DNA of 42,087 nucleotides, taken from assembly GCA_023392795.1 (NCBI GenBank), contig JAEWNJ010000130.1, positions 1 through 42,087 on the forward strand, read 5' to 3'. The position numbers and the translations under genes were made by a program. Shown here piece by piece: positions 17,145 to 25,160 of this stretch. This DNA comes from Candidatus Cloacimonadota bacterium. Its GTDB lineage: Bacteria; Cloacimonadota; Cloacimonadia; Cloacimonadales; Cloacimonadaceae. Positions within the stretch are counted from its first letter, which is position 1; every line of letters starts with the position of its first letter. The notes below the pieces were generated by a model. The model saw only the letters and a list, made by a program, of their open reading frames with translations. It ran no database searches and was not told where the DNA came from.

Positions 17145-18908
17145 ATGGCAAACGACGTAATTCTTACTCTCGAAGATGTATCCCTGTCCTATGCCGACAG
17201 ATGCATCATCTCCGGCGCCAGCTTTGGTGTCCATGCCGGAGACAAGATCGGAATCCTGGGAATCAATGGCAGCGGTAAAACTACCCTGCTACGCATTTTA
17301 TCCGCTGTCCTCCCCCCAAATTCCGGCACCATCACTCCGCGAAAAGATCTCAAAATAGCCTATCTGGAACAGGATCCCCAGTTTCTTCCCGAGTCATGCG
17401 TCATGGATCATGTGGTTCACACAGACCCCAAAGAGCAGAAACCCGATCATCTGTATAAGGCCCTGCTCACAAAAATGGGCATCGAGACCTACGACAAACC
17501 CATGCATCTGCTCTCCGGAGGCCAAAGACGTAAGGTAGATATTGCCAAAACATTGGCAAACGAACCTGATCTGCTGGTGATGGACGAGCCCACCAACCAT
17601 CTAGATCTGGATACCATAGAATGGCTGCAGGATTACCTCGCCACGATGAAGACCAGCCTGATCTTCGTTACTCACGACCGCTATTTCCTGGATTCCGTAT
17701 GTAACCGTATCTTCGAAATCGAAAGAGCCAAGCTTTACTTTTATGAAGGCAATTACAGTGACTACGTGAAGGGCAAGATTCTGCGCCAGCAGGATTCCCA
17801 GCGCAAGGAGACCCGCCGTCAGGCGCAGCTCGATAAAGAACTGGCCTGGTTAGCCCGGGGAGCCAGAGCGCGAGCCACCAAACCCAAGAATCATGTGGAT
17901 AGAGTGAAGGAACTGCTTAGTAAAAGCTACCTGATCGAAGAACAGGATTTGGACATCTCCTTTCAGACCGATCGCCTGGGACGCACCATTCTGGAGCTGC
18001 ATAAGCTTAGTAAGTCTTACGATTCACGTCCCCTGTTTGAAGAGCTGGACCACAATTTTCAACCCTTGGAGCGCATTGGCATTCTGGGGTCAAATGGCTG
18101 CGGGAAAACCACTCTGCTAAAGATGATCACCGGCGAAGTAAAGCCCGATATCGGCAGCATTAAGATGGGCATCAATACTCACATTGCGTATTACAAACAG
18201 GATGAGGACAGCTTCGATCCCAAGCTCAGCGTCTATGAATACATCGCCCAGTATGCCGAAACCATCCGCATGGCTGATGGTAGCAAGGTGACTGCCACCG
18301 AAATGCTCAATCGCTTTCTCTTCGATGGCAAGATGCAACAAATGAAGCTATCTGCGCTCTCCGGGGGTGAAAGAAAACGTCTCTATTTGCTCAAATCCCT
18401 GATGTTTGGCGCGAATTTCATCATCCTTGATGAACCCACTAACGATCTGGACATCCGCACCCTGGAGATCCTGGAAGATTACCTTGATGCCTTCAGAGGA
18501 TGTCTGCTGGTCGTTTCACATGATCGCTTCTTTCTCGACCGCTGCGTGGATTATCTCTTTATCCACCAAAACGGTCGTTTCCGTAAGTTCGCCGGGAATT
18601 ACTCTGATTACCTACTGGTTAAACGTTTTGAAAAGGAAGAACGGGAAGAAGCTGCTAATCCGGAGATTCTGCGCCCCAAACGAATCAACAAGGGACTTTC
18701 CTATAATGAACAGCGCGAGTTTACCGGCCTTGAAACCCGGATCCAGGAACTGGAAGCAAAAATGAGCGAATTAGAAGAACGCCTCAGCCTTCCGAATCTG
18801 AAAGTGCAGGAATATAGCGACCTGGCAACCGAGATTGAGAGACTAAGCTCGGAACACGAAACAATCTTTGCGCGCTGGGTGGAATTGAGCGACAAAGCAT
18901 CCTTGTAA
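17145..18908 (+). CDS. uup: ABC-F family ATPase, Uup-like
   Basis: Soluble twin-ATPase protein of 587 residues without membrane segments. The first ABC module has Walker A Gly-Ile-Asn-Gly-Ser-Gly-Lys-Thr-Thr near residue 42, Leu-Ser-Gly-Gly-Gln and Val-Met-Asp-Glu-Pro-Thr-Asn-His-Leu. The second has Gly-Ser-Asn-Gly-Cys-Gly-Lys-Thr-Thr, Leu-Ser-Gly-Gly-Glu and Asp-Glu-Pro-Thr-Asn-Asp-Leu. The linker segment Glu-Leu-Ala-Trp-Leu-Ala-Arg-Gly and a C-terminal coiled coil (about 515-585) place it with Uup, linked to DNA-excision and ribosome-related phenotypes in E. coli. The ATG at 17145 is preferred; a TTG at 17139 directly abuts the tRNA CCA. No ribosome site exists outside the tRNA; AGGGA in the acceptor stem is 11 bases upstream. 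Confidence 0.92.
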   Translation: MANDVILTLEDVSLSYADRCIISGASFGVHAGDKIGILGINGSGKTTLLRILSAVLPPNSGTITPRKDLKIAYLEQDPQFLPESCVMDHVVHTDPKEQKPDHLYKALLTKMGIETYDKPMHLLSGGQRRKVDIAKTLANEPDLLVMDEPTNHLDLDTIEWLQDYLATMKTSLIFVTHDRYFLDSVCNRIFEIERAKLYFYEGNYSDYVKGKILRQQDSQRKETRRQAQLDKELAWLARGARARATKPKNHVDRVKELLSKSYLIEEQDLDISFQTDRLGRTILELHKLSKSYDSRPLFEELDHNFQPLERIGILGSNGCGKTTLLKMITGEVKPDIGSIKMGINTHIAYYKQDEDSFDPKLSVYEYIAQYAETIRMADGSKVTATEMLNRFLFDGKMQQMKLSALSGGERKRLYLLKSLMFGANFIILDEPTNDLDIRTLEILEDYLDAFRGCLLVVSHDRFFLDRCVDYLFIHQNGRFRKFAGNYSDYLLVKRFEKEEREEAANPEILRPKRINKGLSYNEQREFTGLETRIQELEAKMSELEERLSLPNLKVQEYSDLATEIERLSSEHETIFARWVELSDKASL

Positions 18909-19643
18909 AAGCCAATCCTGTTATATCTGATTATACCATTATCTTTATGCATAGCATCGTGTTCCGCAGAAATGACATAATCCATACCCATCCCACCGCC
19001 CAACATTGAATGGGGCTAAGGCCCGTACCCAGATTGTTACGTCATATCAAAGTGGGAACTGCATAGACTCCTGCTCTAAACACTTTAGCTCCTTCTTGCC
19101 GTCTTCTGGTTGCTCCTCATGATGGACACCGGTCAAACAATACCCGTGCACTCCAATGACAGGTATCCGACCAGTTCAGGATAGGCGTATGAACTTGAAG
19201 ATAGCAAGAGAGGCGTAGCATGACAAGCAAAGCGGGAAGAGAAAATGGGTGTTACAAAGAGGATAAGTGGATTACTTTTGTGGCACCCGAGAGAATGGGC
19301 TATGTTCGCAGAGAAACACTTGACACTATTACGGATTTCTTAAAGTTGAACAAAAAAACGTAGAGAAGGCCCCATGCCGGACAACAAATAAGATCCCGTA
19401 ACGCTTCTCATATGAAACACATAGATCAGGCAACAGTTTGTTACAGAGCTTGTCCGAGCCTGAGTATACTAGTAAATCTGTACGGCTAAGTAGCTTCGGC
19501 TGTCATCAATCTCAAGTGGAAGCGGTTCACCGTTCATAATTGATCACACATAGCTGACGGGCTTATATTGGAACTAGCCATTCGACATGGCAGTAAACTG
19601 GATTAAACAATAATGGAGCAATCCGACAACAGGAGATATACTG
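18909..19643. other. 735-bp gene-poor region
   Basis: This is the longest stretch without a confident gene. Stop codons interrupt the frames I followed, and I saw no tRNA, repeat copy or clear terminator for uup. One short open frame with a ribosome site (19220-19363) is listed separately. Just before 19644 an AGGAGAT site belongs to the acetyltransferase gene. A decayed gene or a small RNA is possible but nothing visible supports either. Confidence 0.5.
19220..19363 (+). CDS. possible small protein, 47 residues
   Basis: Short open frame starting ATG at 19220 and ending TAG at 19361-19363. An AGAGG ribosome site lies six bases upstream. Composition is protein-like and basic: a hydrophilic start, a Trp-Ile-Thr-Phe-Val core near residue 18-22, then Arg-Met-Gly-Tyr-Val-Arg-Arg and a Leu-Asp-Thr-Ile-Thr-Asp-Phe-Leu amphipathic end. 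I do not recognise it. The frame upstream is full of stops, so it is not the visible end of a longer gene. It could be a real small gene or chance. Confidence 0.3.
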   Translation: MTSKAGRENGCYKEDKWITFVAPERMGYVRRETLDTITDFLKLNKKT

Positions 19644-20102
19644 ATGAATACCAATAAATTACAGATCATTGACGCCCATGACTATGTAGGTGGGCTAGAG
19701 CTTGCTGTCCGCTACATCCACGGTAAATGGGGTTCGGAGCGCAACCTGAACTTCTATCGTGACGCAATCACCCGCTACGGGAAGTGGTTGCCCCGCTTCT
19801 TTTTGTTGTGCGATGGAGCTAACATCATCGGTTGCGGTGCTTTACTGATAAGTGACTTCACAAGTCGGCATGATCTCTGGCCTTGGTACGCCTGTCACTA
19901 CATTGAGGCAGACTACCGGGGAAATGCTCTGGGAAAGCACCTTATGGATCATGCTATCAGACTGGCACAAGAAGCAGGATACGAAAACGTGTATCTAAGT
20001 ACTGATCACGATGGATACTATGAGAAATATGGCTGGGAAAGGATTGATGATGCCTTTGAGCCTACCGGAGCCCAGACAAGAATCTACAAGTTCAGCATTT
20101 AG
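19644..20102 (+). CDS. GNAT family N-acetyltransferase
   Basis: Protein of 152 residues with the GNAT fold. The acetyl-CoA motif A is visible as Tyr-Arg-Gly-Asn-Ala-Leu-Gly-Lys-His-Leu (about residues 92-101), after a beta strand ending in His-Tyr-Ile-Glu-Ala. Motif B follows with Val-Tyr-Leu-Ser-Thr-Asp and the Tyr-Glu-Lys-Tyr-Gly-Trp segment common in this family. An AGGAG ribosome site lies about 8 bases before the ATG. The acceptor substrate cannot be told. It stands alone after the gene-poor gap, with the next gene 34 bp downstream. Confidence 0.85.
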   Translation: MNTNKLQIIDAHDYVGGLELAVRYIHGKWGSERNLNFYRDAITRYGKWLPRFFLLCDGANIIGCGALLISDFTSRHDLWPWYACHYIEADYRGNALGKHLMDHAIRLAQEAGYENVYLSTDHDGYYEKYGWERIDDAFEPTGAQTRIYKFSI

Positions 20103-20136
20103 TCAGCTGATACTTAAGATCACTTAATCAAAGTAT

Positions 20137-20727
20137 ATGCGAGGGCTTATGTCCAAGATCACAAAACACTCTTATCCCGGATTCCAATGGACTTCCTTCA
20201 TTTCTACTGTGATGTTACTCTTGGCCTCAACAGCGGCATTCGGACAGGAATCTGAACAATACCACCAAAACACAGAGAGGAAATGGGCTATCGGGACCAG
20301 TATCACCTACCCCATGGCTGACATATATATGATGCAGGCATCGTATTCGCCCTGGAAATCCGGGGATATTCTGGGTGGTTTGGCTTTTCAGAACTGGACA
20401 AACGATCAGGGACAGGCAAATGCCTACACTGTTCTGCTTGGTTATCGCCAATATCTTTGGAATGGGTTACATGCTGAAATGGAGCTGTGGCCAGCATACA
20501 ACCCCTTTCGGTCTGCCATTGATGATCATACCTATGCCGGTTTGGAACTATGGATGAGTCTTCGGATAGGCTACAGAGTAAAGGTCCACCTCATTGGCCG
20601 AGAGTTCTTTATCCTGGCCCAACCGAGCATAGGTTTCGGTATTGCGCGGGATAATCCCTGGCCCCAAAAAGCAAAGGGAGATGGAGCAGTGTTCGAACCG
20701 CAAGTCATACTGGGAGTTAGACTGTAA
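20137..20727 (+). CDS. secreted beta-rich protein, probably outer membrane, unknown function
   Basis: Protein of 196 residues that I do not recognise. It has a hydrophobic signal stretch at about residues 20-35, ending Ala-Ala-Phe-Gly-Gln. The mature part alternates polar and hydrophobic residues and is rich in aromatic girdle residues (Trp, Tyr), and the last residues are Ile-Leu-Gly-Val-Arg-Leu. That pattern suits a small outer-membrane beta-barrel. An in-frame ATG at 20149 is an alternative start; neither has a well-spaced ribosome site. It converges with the sorting-domain fragment whose end is only 22 bp away. Confidence 0.6.
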   Translation: MRGLMSKITKHSYPGFQWTSFISTVMLLLASTAAFGQESEQYHQNTERKWAIGTSITYPMADIYMMQASYSPWKSGDILGGLAFQNWTNDQGQANAYTVLLGYRQYLWNGLHAEMELWPAYNPFRSAIDDHTYAGLELWMSLRIGYRVKVHLIGREFFILAQPSIGFGIARDNPWPQKAKGDGAVFEPQVILGVRL

Positions 20728-20749
20728 GATAGTCTGGATGAAAGCTGCA

Positions 20750-21034
20750 CTACTTTGCCAGAATCATCTTTCGGATCGTGCTTCTGTCCCTGAAACTGAC
20801 ACGGCAGAAATATACGCCGCTACTGACAATCTCTCCTGATTGATCTGTGCCGTTCCATCCGATCGTATTGTGTCCGGCGGGGAAATGACAATCCGAGCTG
20901 AGATTCTTCACCAGCTGTCCTTTCATGTTATAGATCGCAATCTTCGGAACTCCGCTTTGAGGTATATGAAAGGATATCCTTGTCTCAGGATTAAACGGAT
21001 GATTACATAAACAGCGGGTACTGCCTTCAAGCAT
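20750..21034 (-). pseudogene. orphan type IX-like C-terminal sorting domain, gene remnant
   Basis: A 94-residue frame made almost entirely of the C-terminal sorting domain found on secreted FCB proteins. It shows His-Pro-Phe-Asn-Pro-Glu-Thr, Ile-Ser-Phe, Ile-Tyr-Asn-Met-Lys-Gly-Gln-Leu-Val-Lys-Asn-Leu, Trp-Asn-Gly-Thr-Asp, Ser-Ser-Gly-Val-Tyr-Phe and a Lys-Met-Ile-Leu-Ala-Lys end. The same block ends the proteases at 30932 and 34828. It has no signal peptide and no passenger domain, and its first ATG falls at the end of the T-tract of the pckA terminator. The usual Tyr-Pro-Asn-Pro-Phe start is altered. This looks like the surviving 3' end of a lost secreted-protein gene. Confidence 0.7.
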
Positions 21035-21066
21035 TGAAAAAGAAAAAGGGTACCAAATGGTACCCC
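21035..21066 (-). terminator. rho-independent terminator after pckA
   Basis: On the minus strand a perfect 7-bp stem GGGTACC / GGTACCC with a 4-base loop (21048-21065) is followed by TTTTTCTTTTT. It lies 22 bases after the pckA stop and closes the seven-gene operon. Confidence 0.9.
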
Positions 21067-21087
21067 TGTAAATATATTGGATATAGC

Positions 21088-22818
21088 TTAGATGTTGAGA
21101 TGCAGAGCTTTCAGCAGTTCTTGCTGAGTTTCCGGGCGTTCCTTCAGATCGCTATCGGCAAGATAATCCTTACGCTGTTTGAAGCGATCGGCCAGCAGTT
21201 GTTTGTAAGCATCCATGTTGCCCCGTTTCGCGGGATGATAGGTATCGTAATAACCGGGCAGGATCTTATCGATGGATGCTTTAGTGGGGATCATGGCACC
21301 GGGCAGGGCATCCCATTCTTCCCACTCAATCTGATCGGTCAGGATGGCAGTCTGGAGGGTGAGGGACGTCTTGAGCGGAATGGCTTCCAACACAGCATCG
21401 CTTTCTTTCCAGTATCCACGGGAATTGAAGCAATAGAAATCCGCGCCATTTTCACTCACATGCAGGAAAGCTTCCACGTCGCGATAGAGTTCGTATACGC
21501 GGAAGGGATTGGCAAAGGGCTCGAAGACTAACTTATTGAGCTCTTCCTCGGTAACGTTCTCGGCACGATTGCGCTGGGTCATCAAAGCGGCACCCATAGC
21601 GATGGCCAGATACTTGTTTTTCAGCTTGAGAACGGGGGGCAACACGCTGTCTTTCATCAGCCAGACCAGAGCTTTGGGGAAGGCGCAACGATTCACATAA
21701 TTGCCCAAAAGACCCCTATCCAGAAGGGCTCTGCCGTTTTGATTGCGGAGATCCTGGCCAACGGGGATACGTTTACCATCAATGTTTAGCACAGCGTGAT
21801 TCATCAGAGCCAAAGCGTATTTCCAATCCGGATGGTCGGTGGGGCGGCTGTCGGTTTTATCAAACAGGGTTGGTTCCCATGCACGGCAGCATTTATTCTC
21901 CAGATCGATCTGGAAAGCGTCATCGTGCAATACAACTTTGGAAAATCCTTTGGGGAGAGTGCCGCCATTATCGTGGGAATTGGTGTGGCTGGATTTTCCG
22001 GTGCCAGAAAGGCCATAGAAAGCAATGGAGCGTTTGCCAAACTTGTGGTAAGCGGAATCGTCACATGTGGTAAAATCTATCTCCTTGATTCCGCCGTGAC
22101 AGGCCGCCATGCCGATTCTGATACCGGATGTCCAGGCCAGGGTCAGGGTTCCTTTCTTGCGTTCGCCAAAATAGCGCATGCCCATGTTCACGATTACGTT
22201 GTGCTTTTCATCCACCAGGGCCAATTGCGGAGCGCCAACATTGTTATAGAATGAATCGTCACAAGTCCATTCATTGAAACCGATCAGAATGATGTCCTGA
22301 ATGGGAAGCTGGGGGCTGGCTTCATACGTCTTTTGCACGGATTCATATGGGGCGAAGTTGAGCAACCAGTTGTATAGGTTTGCGGCGTCACTTTCCGTGG
22401 TAACAAAGGTAGCCTTGATCATCAGATCGGAATCCATACCCAGCACGGCTTCAGCCTTGATGAGGGGATAGTGTTGCATTTGCCAGACCGCTTCGCGGAA
22501 ATCGTTCTCCAGCTTGTTTTTCTGGCTGGGATTGAGGCGATGATAAAAACGGCGGGCCTTGGCAGTTCTGCCAATGATGTTGCCATGACAGTCGTTCAGT
22601 ACTTTTGCATCAGCAGGAAGGTTGTGAAGCTTCACGAAATCCGGGCACATGGGGAGATCGGTGATGGTGACCCCCGGCTGTTTCTTTGCCATCTCATAGG
22701 CTTCACGGATATCAACTTTGCGCACCAAATGGTTGTTCATCAATGTCTCGGCAATTGCGCGAATCGGAGACATATCCTTGATGTTGCTGTAGAAATCAGC
22801 ACTGCTCTTGCTTGCCAT
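21088..22818 (-). CDS. pckA: ATP-type phosphoenolpyruvate carboxykinase, divergent
   Basis: Protein of 576 residues, somewhat longer than the usual 530-540. It interconverts oxaloacetate plus ATP with PEP, CO2 and ADP. Family marks are Tyr-Phe-Gly-Glu-Arg-Lys-Lys-Gly (216-223), Ala-Ala-Cys-His-Gly (238-242) and the P-loop Gly269-Leu-Ser-Gly-Thr-Gly-Lys275-Ser-Ser. The kinase-2 region reads Leu-His-Asp-Asp-Ala-Phe (297-302) instead of the usual Gly-Asp-Asp-Glu-His. The P-loop Thr-Thr pair is Ser-Ser. It therefore belongs to a divergent branch and its nucleotide preference should not be assumed. GGAGG lies close before the ATG. It is the last gene of the minus-strand operon, with its own possible promoter. 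Confidence 0.85.
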   Translation of the reverse strand: MASKSSADFYSNIKDMSPIRAIAETLMNNHLVRKVDIREAYEMAKKQPGVTITDLPMCPDFVKLHNLPADAKVLNDCHGNIIGRTAKARRFYHRLNPSQKNKLENDFREAVWQMQHYPLIKAEAVLGMDSDLMIKATFVTTESDAANLYNWLLNFAPYESVQKTYEASPQLPIQDIILIGFNEWTCDDSFYNNVGAPQLALVDEKHNVIVNMGMRYFGERKKGTLTLAWTSGIRIGMAACHGGIKEIDFTTCDDSAYHKFGKRSIAFYGLSGTGKSSHTNSHDNGGTLPKGFSKVVLHDDAFQIDLENKCCRAWEPTLFDKTDSRPTDHPDWKYALALMNHAVLNIDGKRIPVGQDLRNQNGRALLDRGLLGNYVNRCAFPKALVWLMKDSVLPPVLKLKNKYLAIAMGAALMTQRNRAENVTEEELNKLVFEPFANPFRVYELYRDVEAFLHVSENGADFYCFNSRGYWKESDAVLEAIPLKTSLTLQTAILTDQIEWEEWDALPGAMIPTKASIDKILPGYYDTYHPAKRGNMDAYKQLLADRFKQRKDYLADSDLKERPETQQELLKALHLNI

Positions 22819-22869
22819 TATTCCTCCATCTATGGCTGTATTTTATGTGTTTAAACTTCAGGCTGCTGC

Positions 22870-22895
22870 TTTATAACCTCGGTGCCTTTTGTCAA
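22870..22895 (-). promoter_or_regulatory. possible promoter for pckA
   Basis: On the minus strand TTGACA (22890-22895) and TATAAA (22870-22875) lie in the 87-bp gap before pckA. The hexamers are good, but the 14-bp spacing is short for sigma-70, so confidence is moderate. No terminator separates pckA from the upstream gene, so read-through is also likely. Confidence 0.4.
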
Positions 22896-22905
22896 GCACT
22901 CTTTT

Positions 22906-24084
22906 TCAGATCACGCCCAATTTCTTGCCGATTTTGTGAAACTTCTCCAAAGCCAGATCCAATTGGGCCTTGGTGTGCGTGGCCATAAAGGACGTACGAA
23001 TAAGACAGCAATTCGGCGGCACCGCCGGCGGAATCACGGGATTGATGAAAACCCCTTCTTCTCCGAGCTGTGCCCACATATGGAAAGCGGTCATCATATC
23101 CCCCACATGAAGGGGAATCACAGGAGTGCAGCTGGTTCCGGTATCATAGCCCATTGCTTTGAATTCTGCCATCATGTAATGAGTGTTTTCCCACAGTTTG
23201 GCAATACGTTCGGGTTCTTCGATCATGATCTGTAAGGCAGCCAATACGCTGGCAGTGGATGCGGGGGGCAGAGACGCGCTAAAGATCAGAGCGCGGGACT
23301 TGTGCTTCAAGTAATGGATCAATGGCTCATCGGCGGCGATGAATCCACCCACTGAAGCGAGCGATTTGCTGAAAGTGCCCATGATAAAATCTGTTTTGGA
23401 GGTCAGCCCGAAATGAGCCGCGGCACCAGCACCTTTATCGCCCAGTACACCCAGGGAATGAGCTTCATCCACCATCAGATTGGCGCCATACTTCTCCGCC
23501 AGAGCTGATATGGCTGGCAGATCGGCAATATCGCCTTCCATGGAAAAGATGCCATCCACCACGATAAGTGCAGCTTTGCCATCGATCTTTTGTAACACAC
23601 GCTCCAGGGATGCCATATCATTGTGATTGTAGCGAAGCATGATGCCATCTGAAAGCTTGCAGCCATCGATGATGGAGGCGTGATCGTACTTATCCGTGAT
23701 GATGTATTCATTCTTAGCCACCATTGCAGCAATGCAGCCCACATTGGCCTGATATCCCGTGGGATATGCCAGTGCGGCTTCTTTGCCCACCAAACGGGCT
23801 AACTCGCGCTCCAATTCCAGATGGATATCCAGAGTACCATTTAAGAAACGGGATCCGGCGCAACCGCTGCCATACTTTTGCATGGCTTTGATGCCAGCTT
23901 CTTTCACCTTGGGATGGGTGGTGAGCCCCAAATAGCTATTGGAACCCATCATCAGCATCTTTTTGCCGTTACAGATCACCTCTGTATCCTGTTCAGAAGT
24001 GATTTCCCGAAAATATGGATAGAAACCCATAGCCATCGCTTTACGCGCGTCGGTGAAGTTAAAGCACTTGTCCAATATACTCAT
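22906..24084 (-). CDS. spt: serine palmitoyltransferase-like alpha-oxoamine synthase
   Basis: PLP enzyme of 392 residues of the alpha-oxoamine synthase family. The PLP lysine is Lys240 in Gly-Thr-Phe-Ser-Lys; Asp206 (Val-Asp-Glu-Ala-His) and His135 (Asp-His-Ala-Ser) contact the cofactor. The stretches Gly-Ser-Gly-Cys-Ala-Gly-Ser-Arg-Phe-Leu-Asn-Gly-Thr-Leu, Asp-Gly-Ile-Phe-Ser-Met-Glu-Gly-Asp, Phe-Ile-Asn-Pro-Val-Ile-Pro-Pro-Ala and Met-Ala-Thr-His-Thr-Lys closely match bacterial serine palmitoyltransferases from Bacteroidetes. BioF and Kbl match less well, from memory. It would condense serine with an acyl-CoA to start sphingolipid synthesis. Twelve bp separate it from the AI-2E gene. Glycine C-acetyltransferase is the main alternative. 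Confidence 0.78.
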   Translation of the reverse strand: MSILDKCFNFTDARKAMAMGFYPYFREITSEQDTEVICNGKKMLMMGSNSYLGLTTHPKVKEAGIKAMQKYGSGCAGSRFLNGTLDIHLELERELARLVGKEAALAYPTGYQANVGCIAAMVAKNEYIITDKYDHASIIDGCKLSDGIMLRYNHNDMASLERVLQKIDGKAALIVVDGIFSMEGDIADLPAISALAEKYGANLMVDEAHSLGVLGDKGAGAAAHFGLTSKTDFIMGTFSKSLASVGGFIAADEPLIHYLKHKSRALIFSASLPPASTASVLAALQIMIEEPERIAKLWENTHYMMAEFKAMGYDTGTSCTPVIPLHVGDMMTAFHMWAQLGEEGVFINPVIPPAVPPNCCLIRTSFMATHTKAQLDLALEKFHKIGKKLGVI

Positions 24085-24095
24085 GAAAAGCCTCT

Positions 24096-25157
24096 TTATA
24101 TTATTCTAAACTCTTTTAGATTCGTGTACAACACCATAACCAGCTGGTACACCAGGAAGACCATCGGTACCGAGATTAACATCCACAAGATGCCGCCATA
24201 CCAGCCCCCCGCGAGAACGGTGAGCAGCACCCACAAAGGATGCATATCGATGGTAGTACCTACGACCACGGGATACACCACATTGTTATCTATCACCTGC
24301 ACGATGTACATGGCCAGAGCTGCATACACCATACTGAGGAACGGTCCACCATCGAAGAAAACCGTGAAGACTGCCAAAGCACCCCCAAGAAAGGGTCCGA
24401 AATAAGGGATGATATTAGCCACGCCAGCAGATATACCGATCAATACGGGATTGCTGACTCCTACGATGCTGAGCGCGATCGAGGCCATGGTGCCAACCGC
24501 GATCACTTCAAAGAGCATGGCCCGGAGATATGTGCCCACCGTACTATCAAACTTCCCCATAATGATGATGGCCAATTCAAAGTAGCGGTTTGAACTGAAG
24601 CTCAGCATGGCCTTGCGGATCTTGTGCCAGTCCTTCAGCAGAAAGAAACTGATCAGCGGAATGGTGAAGACAAAGGACACTGCTCCGATGATCGAGGAAA
24701 AGTTATCCAGTAAAAACTTGGGCAGCTTTACCAGGAAATCAGTACCACTATCAATGGCAGCCAACATCTGTTTCCCCGCGTCCAGACCGGGAATTTTGGC
24801 ATCTAACAGCAAAGCATAATCATACACATTCTGTACAAAGGGGATCTTCAGAATGGAGGAAGCTTCCAGACCACCCTCCAAACTAAGCAGGGCAAATAGA
24901 TTGTTCCCTTGGTCGATCAGATCGGGGATATACCGGCTGCTAAACCATGCTATCAATCCTGCCACAGTGAGATAGAGCATCACGACGCCGAGCCAGCGGG
25001 GTATGTGACGGCGCTCCAGAAAGCTCACCGCGGGATGCAGGATATAGCTAAAGACCATAGCGGCAATCAGGTAACTGAAGATCCAGCGGTAAAAGATCAT
25101 AGCCGCCAGCAGTACAATGCCCAGAAAGAGATAAAAGGCGATCTTGCTCCAGTTCAT
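24096..25157 (-). CDS. AI-2E transporter family permease
   Basis: Polytopic membrane protein of 353 residues with about seven to eight helices, the layout of the AI-2E (PF01594) family. Hydrophobic pairs lie at about residues 5-45 and 60-80, a soluble loop follows to about 140, and the remaining helices fill the C-terminal half. The family signature Asn-Ile-Ile-Pro-Tyr-Phe-Gly-Pro-Phe-Leu-Gly-Gly is present, followed by Val-Ile-Asp-Asn-Asn-Val-Val-Tyr-Pro. Only some members export autoinducer 2; others are Na/H antiporters, so the substrate is unknown. It begins 3 bp after the cyclic-nucleotide-binding gene and ends 11 bp before the spt gene. Confidence 0.88.
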   Translation of the reverse strand: MNWSKIAFYLFLGIVLLAAMIFYRWIFSYLIAAMVFSYILHPAVSFLERRHIPRWLGVVMLYLTVAGLIAWFSSRYIPDLIDQGNNLFALLSLEGGLEASSILKIPFVQNVYDYALLLDAKIPGLDAGKQMLAAIDSGTDFLVKLPKFLLDNFSSIIGAVSFVFTIPLISFFLLKDWHKIRKAMLSFSSNRYFELAIIIMGKFDSTVGTYLRAMLFEVIAVGTMASIALSIVGVSNPVLIGISAGVANIIPYFGPFLGGALAVFTVFFDGGPFLSMVYAALAMYIVQVIDNNVVYPVVVGTTIDMHPLWVLLTVLAGGWYGGILWMLISVPMVFLVYQLVMVLYTNLKEFRII

Positions 25158-25160
25158 CGT

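Noticed and set aside
21034..22254. Open frames on the plus strand of 165 and 152 codons
   Set aside because: They lie antisense to pckA, which has family motifs throughout, and lack good ribosome sites.
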